The notes below the pieces were generated by a model. The model was not told the DNA's origin and searched no databases. It was given only the letters and a program-made list of their open reading frames with translations. A stretch of 64,000 nucleotides of DNA, from contig CM028927.1 in assembly GCA_016801845.1 (NCBI GenBank), forward strand, positions 17,670,501 through 17,734,500. The letters run 5' to 3'. This document shows positions 50,201 through 62,361 of the stretch, piece after piece. A program made the translations under genes and the position numbers. Origin of the DNA: Polydactylus sextarius (lineage: Eukaryota > Chordata > Actinopteri > Polynemidae). Positions within the stretch are counted from its first letter, which is position 1, and each line of letters starts with the position of its first letter.

Positions 50201-51906
50201 CCTGGTGAGACGCTTCACAGTGCGCACACACACACACACACACACACACAGAGACTGAATGGTTTGTTGGTTTGTTGAGCTGATATTTTGTCCTGAACAT
50301 TGAGTTAAATAAATACTTGTTCATCCCTGTGGGGAGCAATAATTAACAGCAGTTTTTGCAAAAAGACAGAAAGAAAATAATCAACTGACATGAAATCATG
50401 TCCTTCACAATAAAACAACAATATAAAACTAATGTTATCATAAAACGGTTCTTCACATGTCCTAAAATGTCCAAATCTGCATAGAAATATGTAAGTAATC
50501 AGCACATTGTTACAATCAACATGACGAGTTGAATCATTGCAGCGTTAAATCAGTCGTCAGTGTGTCTTTGAAAGTATGACTCCACTATAAAACTGTCATG
50601 AAGCACAGCTTTGATTTGACTTTTGTTTTCTCAGGAGGTTTTCTCATGACCTTCCACCCCTCTAGCTTTTAGCCTCCTCCCCCTCCTCCTCCTCTTCCTC
50701 CTCTGTGGTCCCTCGTCTCCATCACTTTCCTCTTCAGCTGCTCTGAGTCCTCTTCTTCTTCCTGACATCTTGTCCACATCAACCCTCCCCACCCTCCTTC
50801 ATCCACTCTGGTCTCCAGAGTCGCCGTCAAGTCTCCAGTTTGATGGCATTTTTTTTAGCCACTTCCTTTCTCTTTCCCTCGTCCTTCATTAGTATCTGAA
50901 CCCACTTGTTTCCAATCAAAGGCTTTTTTTTAATGTTGAGAAATGCAAAACAAGTGTAACTGTAGCCTTTGTCTTTTTTGTACAGAACGGAAACCCGGAC
51001 AGGGACAAGCCTCCTTGTAACTCTCAGGAGCTGGAGGACTGTGATGGTTTCCCAGAAGACAGCTTCAGCCTCACACACTTTGATGGAGAACAGCTCAAGC
51101 CCACTCAGGTGGTGAGTAACACCTCTCTCATTCACTTGTTGAAGCCCTTTGATTTTCCAACTCTTCAGGCCCAATCTTCTGCTTTCACAGTTTCAATCAT
51201 TTCCATCACGTCTCTTTTATTCCCCTCAAGTACGCTGTTGGCTACCTGATGCTCACTGGCTTTATAAGAGCATGTTTTGATTCAGGTCTCAGCCCTCGGG
51301 TAACTGAGCCAGAACCAGGGCCGGCCTCGTCCTTTAACAGGCCACTTGACAGGAACACCCACTTCATTTCCATCACCTTTCCTTGTGACTCGAATAGTAA
51401 GAAGGTGCATCATTGTCTTAGACATCTGTATGTATCGGTGCTCATCCTGGGGATATATTTGTCAGGGTTCATCGAGTCACAGTGCAGCGTCAGAGAGGCT
51501 GTTCAGGTCAGACTCAACCACTCATCCAAACTTGTTTCTGACAAGTTGCTTTTTGAATTCAAATTTTAGTTTTGGTCTCTCAATTTTTTATGTTGTTCAG
51601 GTCACAGTTGAGTCTCAGAGAAACGTTTGATCTTTCCATTTAATCCATTACTGACATTTATAATAGTGTTTACAGAACATACTGCAACAAATAATAATTA
51701 TAATGTCTAGTTTATGTTTTAGTCTTAGAGTTTGCAGTTGTGTGAACAGACTGATGCAAATGTTTTGTTGTGAACATGCTCATAATAGTGCTAAAGTCAT
51801 GGTCTGCATAATTTCACCCAGGGTCTATTTCAGGAACTCCCCCTCCAGCTATTTTACATTGGTCAAAGGATTTTCAAGTTTGACCGTCTTTAGTTTTCAC
51901 AGGTAA

Positions 51907-51955
<49 letters not shown>

Positions 51956-54900
51956 GAAAGTAAGTGGGGCAGTCAAATGTATCTAAATTGTCATTTTTTT
52001 AACCACTAATAATGTTCAAAATATCACTTCACTTATTAATTTTCCTCACTCTTCACGGATACATTGGTCTGTTGTTCAGAAAAATGATGAATCTGCTGAT
52101 GTGGAATACACTTTATCACCAGTTATAAAAACAAGACGTTGGGTAAGTCTTGTAAAACAGTGTTTTTAATAAACTCTCAGTTCACTTACTAAGTTATCAG
52201 TACTTCAGTTTATGTGTAGGGACCCTATTCATGCTACTGCTGAAGTGAAGTGATATTTTGAGCTTTATTAGTGGTTAAAAAATGATGACTTAGATACGTT
52301 TGGCTGACTGCCCCATTTACTTTCATTGTTAACTATTTGGTTGTGAAAACAAAAGACGGTTAAACTCAATATTACTTCAACCAACGTAAAATATCTCTTG
52401 AGGGGGAGTTTGACTCGTATTCATGTTAAAATAGACTCTGGGTTTATGTTACTCCAGATTATGACTTCAAAATGTTGTTTATTATATCACCATTTTATTT
52501 AGCATATTAGCATGCTAACAGCTGCTAATTAGCACCACACACAAGGCGCAGCTGAGGCAGACATTTCCAGCGCTACCATGTCTCAGAGAATGTTTTTTGT
52601 TGTTGTTTTTGTGATTAATAGGATTGAAAAAACCGACACTTTGTTATAAAACGAGTCGGTAAGTGAGCTGCCGTTCGTTCTTCTGTCGTCGATGGGTTGA
52701 GTAAATGTGACATGAGTTTTTACAGCAGCATTATGTTACGACATGTTTGTACTTTTACCTTCTAACCTGAACATCTCTGAGGCATTTCAAGGTTTTTTTT
52801 TTTTTTTTGATCAAAAACAGAAGTGGCTGCAGCAGATGAAGCTTTTCTTTTTTTCTACATTCAGAATATTTGAAGGAAAAACTGCTGTAAGTGTCCTTCT
52901 CTTACTATTATTTGCTCCAAGGTGAAAAACTTACGTCACATGTTCCAGACTTCCTTAAGGATAATGGTGGTGTATTTTAACAGGAAAAGGTAGTTGATAA
53001 ATGATACTAGCCCAGGTCTGTAGATGGACATGAGGAAATTACATTATCACTTTTAAAATTAGCTTAAAAAAGCCAAATGAAAATACTTTGTGACGCATGT
53101 ATTTTGTAGCAGCCATTGTAAAAAATAAATAAATAAATCAAACTTCATGTCTTTATTTTGAAAATACTGAATAATGAACAAAAGTGAATGTTTTTTTATT
53201 TCTTTTTGCCCGCTCAGTTGTGTTGTAGTTTTCAAAAGCTTTATTCATTTGTGGACATTAGTTCTTTCACTTTCTGTGTTTTACCGGCACAAAATAATTT
53301 CTGTGTTTATGATGAAGAATTCCTTGTCACAAAAAAAAAAAAAAAAAACGCTGGCAGCAGTCAGAAACGAGCTCTTTCATTATAGAGTGAAAGCCTAATA
53401 ATGAGTATTGAATGTAAGGTACAGTGTTCCTGCCCGGGCTGTGATGAAGGACTTGATGTGTATAAAAGCTCTTTATGTTTCTCTCTCCATTTACTCTGCA
53501 AATAGAACAGCGAGCCAAGCTGCTGCCCTTAAATAATGTGGACTATATACCTGCACCATCCACCGCTCGAAGGACAGTCAGCATCTGTTTGTTCTGCATG
53601 TGTGTGAGCATGTGAGTGTGTATACAGGTGTGTGTGTGTGTGTGTGTGTGTGATGATCTGTCCCTCAGCCAGAAAGCCGTACCTTTCTTTTCTTCACTTC
53701 CCACCCTCATTGTATCGGCCTTAATGTTGCGGCTGCTCGCCTGCCCACCGGGATATATACTGACCTTTATTTAAAAAACAAAACAACCTTTCAGCTTCAA
53801 ATTGCAGCACCTCGCATTAATTTGGCGTCTTTGTTATTCTGCTTCTCTTTGGTTCTAGTCCCAGTGGAAAAGGCGAAGTGGGTTTTTTTTTTTTTTTTTT
53901 TATGTCTGTTCCCTGGAGGGAGGCAGTGACTCATCCACTGACCACATCTCTAATAGCTTTTTTTTTTTTCAATGGAGTGTATCTGTATATGTGGAAAATG
54001 TTCGGCCATGGAGGAGATTATTTATAAAGAAGATTTAAAAGACTTGAAGGAGAGTGAGCGACACAAAAATCAGTATCTCCTTCGTTAACCAAAGCTAAGT
54101 TCACACTACTCGACGTTAACAACGATTTACAGTCAGAGAGTTTTGAATCGTTGGTGAATCGTCAGTTAATTGATTCAGTGATTTCAGCTCCACCATGAAA
54201 ACCTGATGGTTTAGCGGTTTAGTCTGTGTCGGAGGCAGCGTCTTCACCGGTGCTCGTCAACAATAAACGGCTGTAAATCACGGTGAGAAGCAGCGGCTAC
54301 ATCCTGTCTAGTTCACGTGACCAGACGTAGAGTTTGGTGACGTCGCGGTGTGATCGGGAGTCAGTCAGTGTTGGTGAAGTCGACTAATGTGAACTAGTGT
54401 GGATTAGGCTTAAAACGTTTGTCTCTGTAGGAATCATTTTCTGAATCAAAAAGACTCTTCATCCTCTCAGTTTTTAGGAGGTAAAAATTTGAAGATGTTC
54501 TGGTTGAAATCATCAGATATTTTCTGAGTTGTTTCAACATCGTACACCGACACATTCAGAGCTGATCAGACTCTGGATCGTGTCCCAGATCCTCTTGACC
54601 TACAGACCTCTCTGCCTCCTCTATAGTGGACTTGATGGCTCTACACTCTGCTGCTCTGCGATGCCAATTCATTAACCTCCTCTATGTGACGGTGTCAGCT
54701 CCAGGAGAAGCACCTGCTTTGATTTGGCAGAAACTAACATCGCATCTGGTCTTAATGCAGATGTAATGACATGAACCAGGAATTTTAACCATCTCCCCAA
54801 ATGTATTCATAGCTAGTCCCAGTCTGGTGCAGCTACACTCACAAATGCCATTTTTAGTGCACAAGTGCATTGACACCATCAAGATCAGTGAAGTGAGCAA

Positions 54901-57900
54901 AACTGATTCATGCGATACATGAAGTTGGTGCAACTAATAGTAGTATATACTTCACATTAGTCCGTGATAATGATTTCTTTATAAATGAGGGTTAAAGAAG
55001 TCAACTACTGACTTGTCTTTGTTTGGTTTGAATCCCAGTGGAACTGAAGCAACAAACAACTGGATTATTTTATTCTGTTAATACAGAAACAAGACACAAA
55101 AGTAGTTATTGTTGAGGTTTGTTAAGTGTTTGAATCAGCCTGAGTGATGTGTGACACTGTTGATGTCTGTGTGAACTTGTCTATTCTCTGTTGTCGTCAA
55201 CAGGCAAATAGCCAAACAACATCTTACGATAACGGAGAAGGAGGTTTTGTGTTAAATGCTCAAAGATAGTTGCTTTGTAAAGAATCTGGGCTAATGCTAA
55301 ATGTCAAAACGATGAGATTTTATTCATGTCAGATTGAATCATATCAAAAGGTCATCAAGTCTGACTGTTATTTGTTAAAACTGATTTCTTCGCGGTCAGA
55401 TAAAACCCGTTGGGTGTTTTCTAAGAGATAAGTTCAGAGTCTCGAACAGGAAAGAGTCTAAATAAACAACGATTTGTCCTTTTGCTGTAAAGGTGAGCGA
55501 GCTGCAGCCTGGCAGCAGCTCTGATGATGATGATGATGATGACAGAGAGTTGGCATTTCGCTTGTTATTACAGACACATGGCCTCTGTGTACAGGTGCAT
55601 TTGCTTTTGATTTCGTAATACCAGCGTCTCATTTCCTGTCCTCCACCTCTAAAGCCTGTAAACCCTTTGATAAAAAAAAAAAGAAGAGTATTCACTAAAA
55701 AGGCTCTTTCAGGTTGAGTCAGACAGTTACAGTCTGTGTATTCACAGTACTTCCGTCTGCTCTGTCTAATTACCTCACATTGTGTGCGTCAACTATGCAA
55801 ACCAAGACTGCGTATCGTGTCTCATACGAACGAGTCTCTGTTGAACACGGTTGCGGCAACGAGATGCAGCTGAACACTGAAGGACCTTGAGGTTTGAAGG
55901 CTTTGTCTCCGTCACTGTGCTTCAGAGGTCCAGTGCTGCACAAGGTCAAGTTTCTCTACAGACTGTTGGATGTTTTCTTCCACAATTATAGTGTTGTCTC
56001 ATTTCTTAAAGACAACATTTATTGTAATAATGAAAAATTACCAGAAACGATGCATTTCTCCAATCATGATTAACTCTGGGTGAGGTGTTCTTGTCCTTGT
56101 GTCCAAACATTGACCAAAACCACTGTTTTACTGGAGTAATGGAGTCATTGTTGGTCGGTGTCTATGCAGCCTTGTTGATACAAGGATTTGTCAAATTATT
56201 CAGGATTGTCTTCATCTTGATCCTCAGATTCTTTGCTCTTTTTTATCGTTCTTGCCAGTTCAGGAATCATTTCACTGCAAAAAGCCGGCTTTCAAAAACA
56301 AGAAAAAAAAGAGTACAAAATAGGTGTAATATTACTAAAAATAAGTAAAATAATCTGCCAACAGAACAAGAACATTTGGCTTGTCAGGACTTTCTAAAAA
56401 CAAGTAAAAATATCTAACCTCAATGAACACAAAAATACCTCAAAATTAGTATTTTTCACCAATAACAACTGCATTTTTCTTGATTTGAATAAAATATGAG
56501 CTTATTTCTCTTTTTTTTTTAAATATTCTTAAATTAAGAAAATGCCAGTGCCATGATCTTGTAATAATGCCACTACTGCTACTTGGAAAAAAAACAGTTT
56601 TATACTCATTAGTGTTGATGAAACAGCTTTGTAACTGTTGATATTCTAGTTTCAACCATGAACTTACTCAGAATAGGACATATAATCTCAGTAACAAGCT
56701 GTAATTTATTATTGAGATAATTCAGGACTAAAACACTTAAGACAAGTAAAAAGTCTAACATAAAAAACTACTTTCTGAAAAGAACTATCTTATCAGACAA
56801 AAAATAAGCAAATATCACTTTGATCTAAAATACTTCATCTTATTTAGATTTCAGTTTTTTGTAATGTTTTGACTTTTTCCCACATCCTTTAATGACAGTT
56901 TTTTAAGTTTCCACAGTAGCCACTGTCACTTGAAAAGACTTGGTTATATCTTTGTGGCTTTTCTTCCACAACCACATGTCTTTATCGAGCTCCTTGTCGT
57001 CAATAGTTGGTGATAGAAATGACCAGGACCATGTGAACTGATATAAAATCTGAGTTTCCAACATTTTTTTTGGATAATTTCAAGGGATATGAAAAATGTT
57101 GGACATGTAATTTTCTCAATAATTTTTCTCTCTGTCAAAAAAATATAAAAAGTGGTCATATATTACATAGTAATACACAGCCAAGTACACAGCCAAAAGA
57201 AACTTGACTATTATTTAATGTTTGTCATAATTGTGTATTTTTACATATACTTTTATTATAATTTTGTGTTCAACTATAATATTAGTGCATACAGTTATTA
57301 TACCTGCTACATATAATATACCTTTTAATAATACCAGCTTCCAGTGTAGTATAAAGTATAAAATAAACTATGATCGACTTCTTCTTCTGGAGTAATTCTA
57401 CAGAAATAAAGTGCAGGACTTGAGTATATTTTTATTTTCTTCCTCTAGATGTTTCACAGACAAACCACACACAGTATGAGAATTTAACAGACGCAGATTG
57501 AGCAGATTTCCACCACGTCCACAGTCTTCAATAAAACCTGAGCTTATCTTTGATGTTTTTCATATTGAGTCACGTATCTTGATTTTGCAGGAATTTATAT
57601 TCAGGACTCAAAAGGTTAATCTGATGCTGTGTTCTGCTGCTGAGAGTTAAAGCCTCTACATTCACCAACAGCTTTGTAAATAAACTAAAGGAGAATAAGA
57701 AAGATTTCTCTGATCTTATTATCTGGTTAGTTTCCACTTCTTGTTGAGCTTCCAATTGACTGTGATGCATATCTGTGGAAATAGGACGGCCACAGGCTGT
57801 TGGAGAAGGTGTGCTGTGAGATAATGAGATAACATTTTTCTTTTCTTTCCGTCTTCCTTTTCTTCGAATGTGACCATTAAAAGGCCACAGGAAAATCACA

Positions 57901-60900
57901 GGAAGTGGTTTCATTTTCCCAGAGCCAGGCTGAGCGTAAACACAGTCACATATCGATCATTAAAAAACAAAACAATTCTTTGTCACCGACTTTAAAAATG
58001 TCTCGATGATGTAAAAAAAAAAAAAAAAAACAAAAACACCTCAGCTGGTGTCCTGAAGGGGCTCAGGTTTAATCTTATGGATGAAATCGTTCTTAATAAA
58101 AGTGAACTGGAGCTGAGTTTTCTCCGGAAATTAGTTTCCATTTCACACGACAGGCTCATACTCTCACCCAGCGCCAGCATCTGTGTGTGAGAGCAAATAG
58201 ATACTGAGGAACTGAGATAGATACTGAGACTTTCTGTTTCCATTGGACTTTATTTGATCAGAGCATCTTTAAATTATTCTGATGGTCTAAGTTTTTATTT
58301 GTGGAGAGAAAAAAGCCAATAAGGACACAAAGATCTGAATTTAATCAGACTTGTACTGTCTGTTTTAGATTCAGTCTCAGCTGCCGTGTAAACAGTTTTT
58401 TTATTGAAAGTTTCCACCCAATAGATAAATAGAGCAGGATTGAAAGTCTTATCAGCTCCAGTGTACGGAATTAAAAGTAAAATATCCTGGATAAAGTCAC
58501 TGATGTCTCACAGTGTTGTGGAGGGAACTATGACTTTTTGTAAAGTTATAGAGAAAGAAGAGTTGTTGGAGTTTATAAGCAGATGATTTCCTTTAAAGTG
58601 ATGGTCTGAAGTAATTTGAACCCAGAGTCTATTTCATCACAAAAACGAGTCAAACTCCCCCTCAAGAGATATTTTCCGTTGGTTAAAGTAATATCGAAAG
58701 TAAAATGAAAATAATATAAAAGTAAAAGGGGCAGTCAGCCAAGCGTATCTAAATTGTCATTTTTTAACCACTAATAAAGCTCAAAATATCACTTCACTTC
58801 AGCAGTAGCATGAATAGGGTCCCTAATTTCCCAGTTGTCATTTTTTACCCACTAATAAAGCTCAAAAATGTCAGTGAAGAGCAAAGAAAATGATGAATCT
58901 GCTGATCTGGAACACCCTTTATCAACAGTTGTTATGAAAACAAGATGTTTTTAATAAACTCTCAGTTCACTTACTAAGTTATCAGTACTTCAGTTTATGT
59001 GTAGGGACCCTATTCATGCTACTGCTGAAGTGAAGTGATATTTTGAGCTTTATTAGTGGTTAAAAAATGACAATTTAGATACGTTTGGCTGACTGCCCCA
59101 TTTACTTTCATTGTTAACTATTTGGTTGTGAAAACAAAAGACGATTAAACTCGATATTACTTCAACCAATGTAAAATATCTCTTGAGGGGGAGTTCAAAA
59201 CAAATTATTGCATCACATTTTAATGAATAGCTTATGTAATCTGTGAGTCACGTAGTTTCCTGTCTTCAAAATCACACAAAGAGATAAATCCTCTCAAATT
59301 TGGCGCAAAAGTCCACTTGACATCAAGGATGAAGTGATTTGATTCCGGTAACTAAAGGTCCACAGTCAAAGTCGCTTGTTTTTTTTTTTTTTTTTTTTGT
59401 CTATGCTGATGTTTGATGTCAACATTAACTGAAGCTCCTTACCTGTGGCGGGTTATTCATGCCAATAACAGTATAAATAAGTTATTCATGCAACAGAGGA
59501 GGAAATAAACATTGAAATGACTGTGAAAGCTCCGACTCTGATGAAGCCTACACGCCATCAGCTCTCCTCGCCATCAGTTCCTGATTTAAGTCCATTTAAT
59601 TCTCCATAGTTATTCTGTTTCTGTCATGTTGTCCTGTCATTCTGCTTTTATTGTTCTTCACAAATCATGATCCAGACAAGAAACCGCCATGATTGTCAGT
59701 CAACAGGCTCTACTGCCGAGTGTGTGAACGTCTGCCTCGGGCTGCGAGTCAAACACAAGTGGCAGAAAAATGAGCTTTGGAGTGGAGGAGTGATGGCTCG
59801 CTAAATGGCTTGTCATCTCAACCATAAACCACAGACATATGGGAAGCGTTATGCAGATCTTTTTTCAATGCCTGTCAAGTGTGTTTTGAGATGAAGAAGA
59901 CGCCGCCGCCTGACAGCCTCTGAGACACGTTGGCAGTTGAGTTCGTAGGACGTGGGTTGACTCCGAGAGAAGCATCAATGTGAAACGAGCAGAAGTCGAG
60001 ATGCGATTGACTACGTCACAGTGATGGTCAATTTCTGTCCTAAACAAATGGAGTCGGATGAGAATAGACCATTATATCAAAGAACATGCATCAGAGGCAG
60101 CTGCAGTTACAGACATTTATCTCTGATCTCTGATCATCAAGGAAAGACTCCTGAAATTTGAGATGGATCAAAATCTCTCATGTTTGAAGGAACATAACAC
60201 CAAAGGCTGCAAATAAAAGACATAAACAAGGCTTAACAAAGTACATTTTTTTAGATTAGTGGCAAAACTCAAGAATTAACCCACAAATAGCAGCAGGGTT
60301 TGATGGTCAACATGTTCACTCTCTGACACCAGAATAAAGAGCTTTGTAAAAGTCAAGTCGTGAAGAGATAAAAGCCTCGATGACCTTTTTTAAGTCTGCA
60401 GAGGAAGTGGATGGACCTGATCGTGGTTTGACTTTGGTCACGTCATCGTTAAAGACGACTCAGTCATAAACTTTTAGATATTTCTTTAGTTGGATAAACA
60501 CAAACGTAGGAGCGACGTTCCTGTGATAAACAAGATGTCGTACGATGAAATTTACTGTAGCAAACGTCAGAAATCGATCTTTAAAAATGAAAATATAACC
60601 ATAGATACATTTTTCATAAAAGGCTCTGTCTTCTTCTCTCATTGATCCGTTAATTGACCGGCGACGTTGACGTTTTTTTTCTTTGTGTTTTACAAGTAAT
60701 TAGAAAAAAAGTCAATCGTTCTGATAATGGATAAGAATGATGGGATTTGTAATTAGTAATTCGAGCGCAGGTCTATGTGTCGCAGTGGGAGAAAAACTAT
60801 TGATCCACCTGTTCCCTCCTCTGTGTCTGTGTCCAGGTGAACCTGGGCAGCCATCAGTACCTGTTCACCGTCGACGTGAACCCGTCTGAGATGCCGTGTC

Positions 60901-60996
60901 TCTGTCTGAGACACGATGTGGACGCTCTGGTCTGGCAGCCACGTCCCGACCAAACCAGCGACATGTGGGAGCACATCGCAACGTTCAACGCTTTGG
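29489..60996 (+). CDS. nudcd1: NudC domain-containing protein 1 (NUDCD1), nine exons, 3' end outside window
   Basis: NUDCD1 (CML66 in older human literature) is a NudC-family, CS-domain protein of the HSP90 co-chaperone type. Exons: 29489-29603, 31061-31215, 32866-33051, 35987-36173, 37454-37642, 44592-44799, 50060-50204, 50986-51111, 60837-60996; together 1471 nt or 490 codons. All boundaries are GT-AG and the phases agree. The start (SYSLKV-like NYSLKVNRDLLDPSFE) has G at -3 and +4. Other matches to the human protein are YTLEHMRAFGMYNYLHLDQW, GKSVPHYAA, CLCLRHDVDALVWQP and DMWEHIATFNALG. The last exon ends in phase 1, so the final part (about 95 residues in human) must lie to the right of 64000. 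Introns 5, 6 and 8 are 5-10 kb and repeat-filled, in contrast to the compact PKHD1L1 introns. Confidence 0.97.
29604..31060 (+). other. NUDCD1 intron 1, nothing recognised
   Basis: 1457-bp AT-rich intron. The frame at 30248-30490 has no recognisable domain. Confidence 0.6.
31216..32865 (+). other. NUDCD1 intron 2 with a complex noncoding block
   Basis: 1650-bp intron. The stretch 31740-32290 is high-complexity with balanced composition and TAATTA-type motifs near 31905-31930, unlike the simple sequence around it. It is a candidate conserved noncoding element. No coding exon was found. Confidence 0.45.
33205..33395 (+). mobile_element. Teleost interspersed repeat fragment (TTTATTTATA-type start)
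   Basis: GTCAATTTTATTTATAGTGT followed by CAAATCATAA is the familiar opening of a widespread fish repeat. It is followed by AGGAAGGTCCAGGACC-type sequence and an A run at 33391-33410. Class not asserted. Confidence 0.5.
33885..34345 (+). mobile_element. Teleost interspersed repeat fragment
   Basis: GGAGCCTGATCATTAAGGGT, GGAAGCCAGTGAAGAGCAGC and ATATGATCTCTGGTCCTGCT, then GCAGCATTTTGGATTAACTG, form a diagnostic string of a common fish repeat. Possibly the continuation of the fragment at 33205-33395. Boundaries approximate. Confidence 0.55.
34845..35175 (+). other. Candidate conserved noncoding element in NUDCD1 intron 3
   Basis: High-complexity, non-repetitive sequence between repeat fragments and a (TG)n array. 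It happens to contain an 83-codon open frame (34924-35175) with no recognisable domain. Conservation cannot be tested here. Confidence 0.35.
35179..35212. repeat. (TG)n microsatellite
   Basis: About 17 perfect units in NUDCD1 intron 3. Confidence 0.93.
37705..38145 (+). mobile_element. Foldback element copy A (eroded right arm)
   Basis: Shares with the other copies the words AAATGGGGCAGTCAG, CACTAATAAAGCTC and CACTTCAGCAGTAGCATGAA. The left arm is near complete, starting at a degraded TTAAGTG. The right arm is reduced to GAAGTGAAGTGATATTTT plus a short tail. Begins about 65 bp after NUDCD1 exon 5. Confidence 0.8.
39223..40047 (+). mobile_element. Foldback element copy B, TTAA at both ends
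   Basis: 825 bp. It starts TTAA AGTGATGATCCAGAG and ends CAGATCATCACT TTAA, so the termini are inverted repeats bracketed by TTAA. The right arm (about 39718-40047) is the reverse complement of the left arm of copies A and F. An internal segment (TTAGAGTTTGCAGTTGTGT) is shared with copy D. Confidence 0.85.
45640..45850 (+). mobile_element. Ubiquitous fish interspersed repeat
   Basis: TTTTCTCCCACAGCCAAAAA, then GTGAGTGTGAATGGTTGTTT and GGCCCTGTGACGAGCTGGTG with ACCATCCAGGGT. I recognise this consensus as very frequent in fish introns. Class not asserted, boundaries approximate. Confidence 0.6.
48790..49622 (+). mobile_element. Foldback element copy C, near-complete palindrome
   Basis: 833 bp between TTAA AGTGACGGTCCAGAG and CTGGACCATCACT TTAA. 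Arms of roughly 230-330 bp face each other: the left contains CAGTAGCATGAATAGGGTCC, the right contains its reverse complement GGACCCTATTCATGCTACTG. This is the best copy for defining the family. Confidence 0.9.
50224..50250. repeat. (CA)n microsatellite near NUDCD1 exon 7 donor
   Basis: About 13 units beginning 20 bp after the exon 7 donor (50205). Confidence 0.9.
50652..50818 (+). repeat. Pyrimidine-rich tract in NUDCD1 intron 7
   Basis: About 165 bp dominated by CTCCTC/CTTCCT words with few purines, 170-330 bp upstream of exon 8. Intron 7 (50205-50985) is otherwise featureless. Confidence 0.75.
51716..52470 (+). mobile_element. Foldback element copy D (left end truncated)
   Basis: Begins within the internal segment (GTTTTAGTCTTAGAGTTTGC), carries a (TA)n run at 51911-51953 and ends with a complete right arm (ACTCCAGATTATGACTTCAA). 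Lies in NUDCD1 intron 8. Confidence 0.85.
58593..59195 (+). mobile_element. Foldback element copy E (right end truncated)
   Basis: Left end TTAA AGTGATGGTCTGAAG, left arm to about 58825, then right arm from about 58940. It stops at CTTGAGGGGGAGTTC without the terminal inverted repeat. Confidence 0.85.
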
Positions 60997-62361
60997 GTAA
61001 GAGCTGTTTTTTTTGTTTTTTTTATGTATGTGCTGTGTGAAACTGAATCTCTTCAACTGATATTAGAGCTGTGTTTTCTGTGTAAATCAACTAGTTCTGT
61101 CCTTAGCAGAGAAACCAGGTCACGCAGGTAATCTGAGATCAGCTACAGCACATCAGTAATGAGATTTGGAGGCTTCATTTCCTTATTTTAACCAGGTGAC
61201 AGGAGATCTGCTCCTCTTCACACTATGAAACTGTATGAATTTAAATTCATACAGTCATACAACAATATTTAGTTGTGGAAAACTTATAGGAGAAACTTGG
61301 TGACAGTTGTTATGATACTTGTCCAGCTGTATTAATGAGCATGTATTGTGTACATGTTTACATGATTAGAATCCTCTATACGCTACAAACCAGTTTCTAT
61401 AAAAAAAAAACAAAAAAAACACCTGTTTACCCTGTTTATTTATCGTAGTGTGTATAAACATGACTGTTAGTGCTTTGTCCAAAGAGCGACAGTGTTAATT
61501 TATTCTGAAACCTGTGTCGGTAAAATCTTATACAATCAAAATAAAAAAAAAAAAAAAACCTGTTCATCAAAACGTTTCACACCCAGAGAGTTTAAAAACC
61601 TTCACAGGTCCCTTTAAGAAATGTGACACGTCCCATTAGTTCCAGAATGTGGAGAGATTTAACGTCCACAATGTCTTCATTAACATAACATTTTTGATGA
61701 ATCATGAAAACTTTTTCATTCATTCAGCCGCTGACTTTGTTTACTTGTGCTGTCAGGCTGCTGCTGCTGCAGTGGATCCATGATGGAGCATTTTAAATGG
61801 CTTCAATAAAACTGCAGTTAATGACGCGAGGGACTTTAGCGACTGCAGCCGGCGAGGAATCTAAAAGATCTATGTGGAAGTTGTTTGAAAGCACGAGCAC
61901 TAACAGATACCTTCTGCAACACATATAAAACATTCGACTGTCTCTGGATAATAAAACTAACTAGATGTTGTTGTGTCTGCTGGCGAAGCCGCTGACTGAT
62001 GTTCTGAGGCCGATGTGTTGATTTAACTCTGAAACTCAAATCAAACATGCAAACCACAGACACATCTTCAATTTCTCCCTTTATTTAATTTATATTCTCA
62101 TCTCTCTTTACTCAGCGAAGCCTTCTGCAGTGAGGTGGATTTCAATTTTCCACTTTGACAGATGTGACATCTTCATTAGTCTGTTTTTTTTTTCTTCTTT
62201 GTTATAAATCATCCAGGTTGAGATGCAGATTGATTCCTGCTGATGTTTTTTTCAGAAATTGAGTCCAAATGAGATTTCGAGGAAAACAGGCTCGTCCGTG
62301 TGTGAATCAAGGTGCAATAGAAACAACTGAGTTATCATCAGTGTCACAGTGAACACAGGAG

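Larger units (their letters stand above)
44592..50204 (+). other. nudcd1: NUDCD1 exons 6-7: CS (p23/NudC-like) domain
   Basis: Residues about 278-395. The domain begins YFWQQTAEDITVCVRMPEG (W-Q-Q followed by a strand with alternating hydrophobics), continues LYASVDPEASAWIIKND, and after the exon junction reads SLEVTLQKR and MWPELVMGD. This is the seven-strand CS layout used by p23, NudC and SGT1 for HSP90-type interactions. The intron between the two exons (44800-50059) holds a foldback element. Confidence 0.9.
51112..60836 (+). other. NUDCD1 intron 8, largest in window
   Basis: 9.7 kb with foldback copies D and E, a (TG)n run at about 53626-53651 and homopolymers. Two high-complexity blocks (53400-53620 and 59520-59870) could be conserved noncoding elements. 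No nested gene found. Confidence 0.7.

Noticed and set aside
54682..54933. Cys-rich 83-codon minus-strand frame in NUDCD1 intron 8
   Set aside because: No recognisable family and no splice signals that would tie it to other exons. Most likely chance.
56085..56348. Hydrophobic 87-codon plus-strand frame in NUDCD1 intron 8
   Set aside because: AT-rich translation with Phe/Leu runs, no domain and no promoter context.
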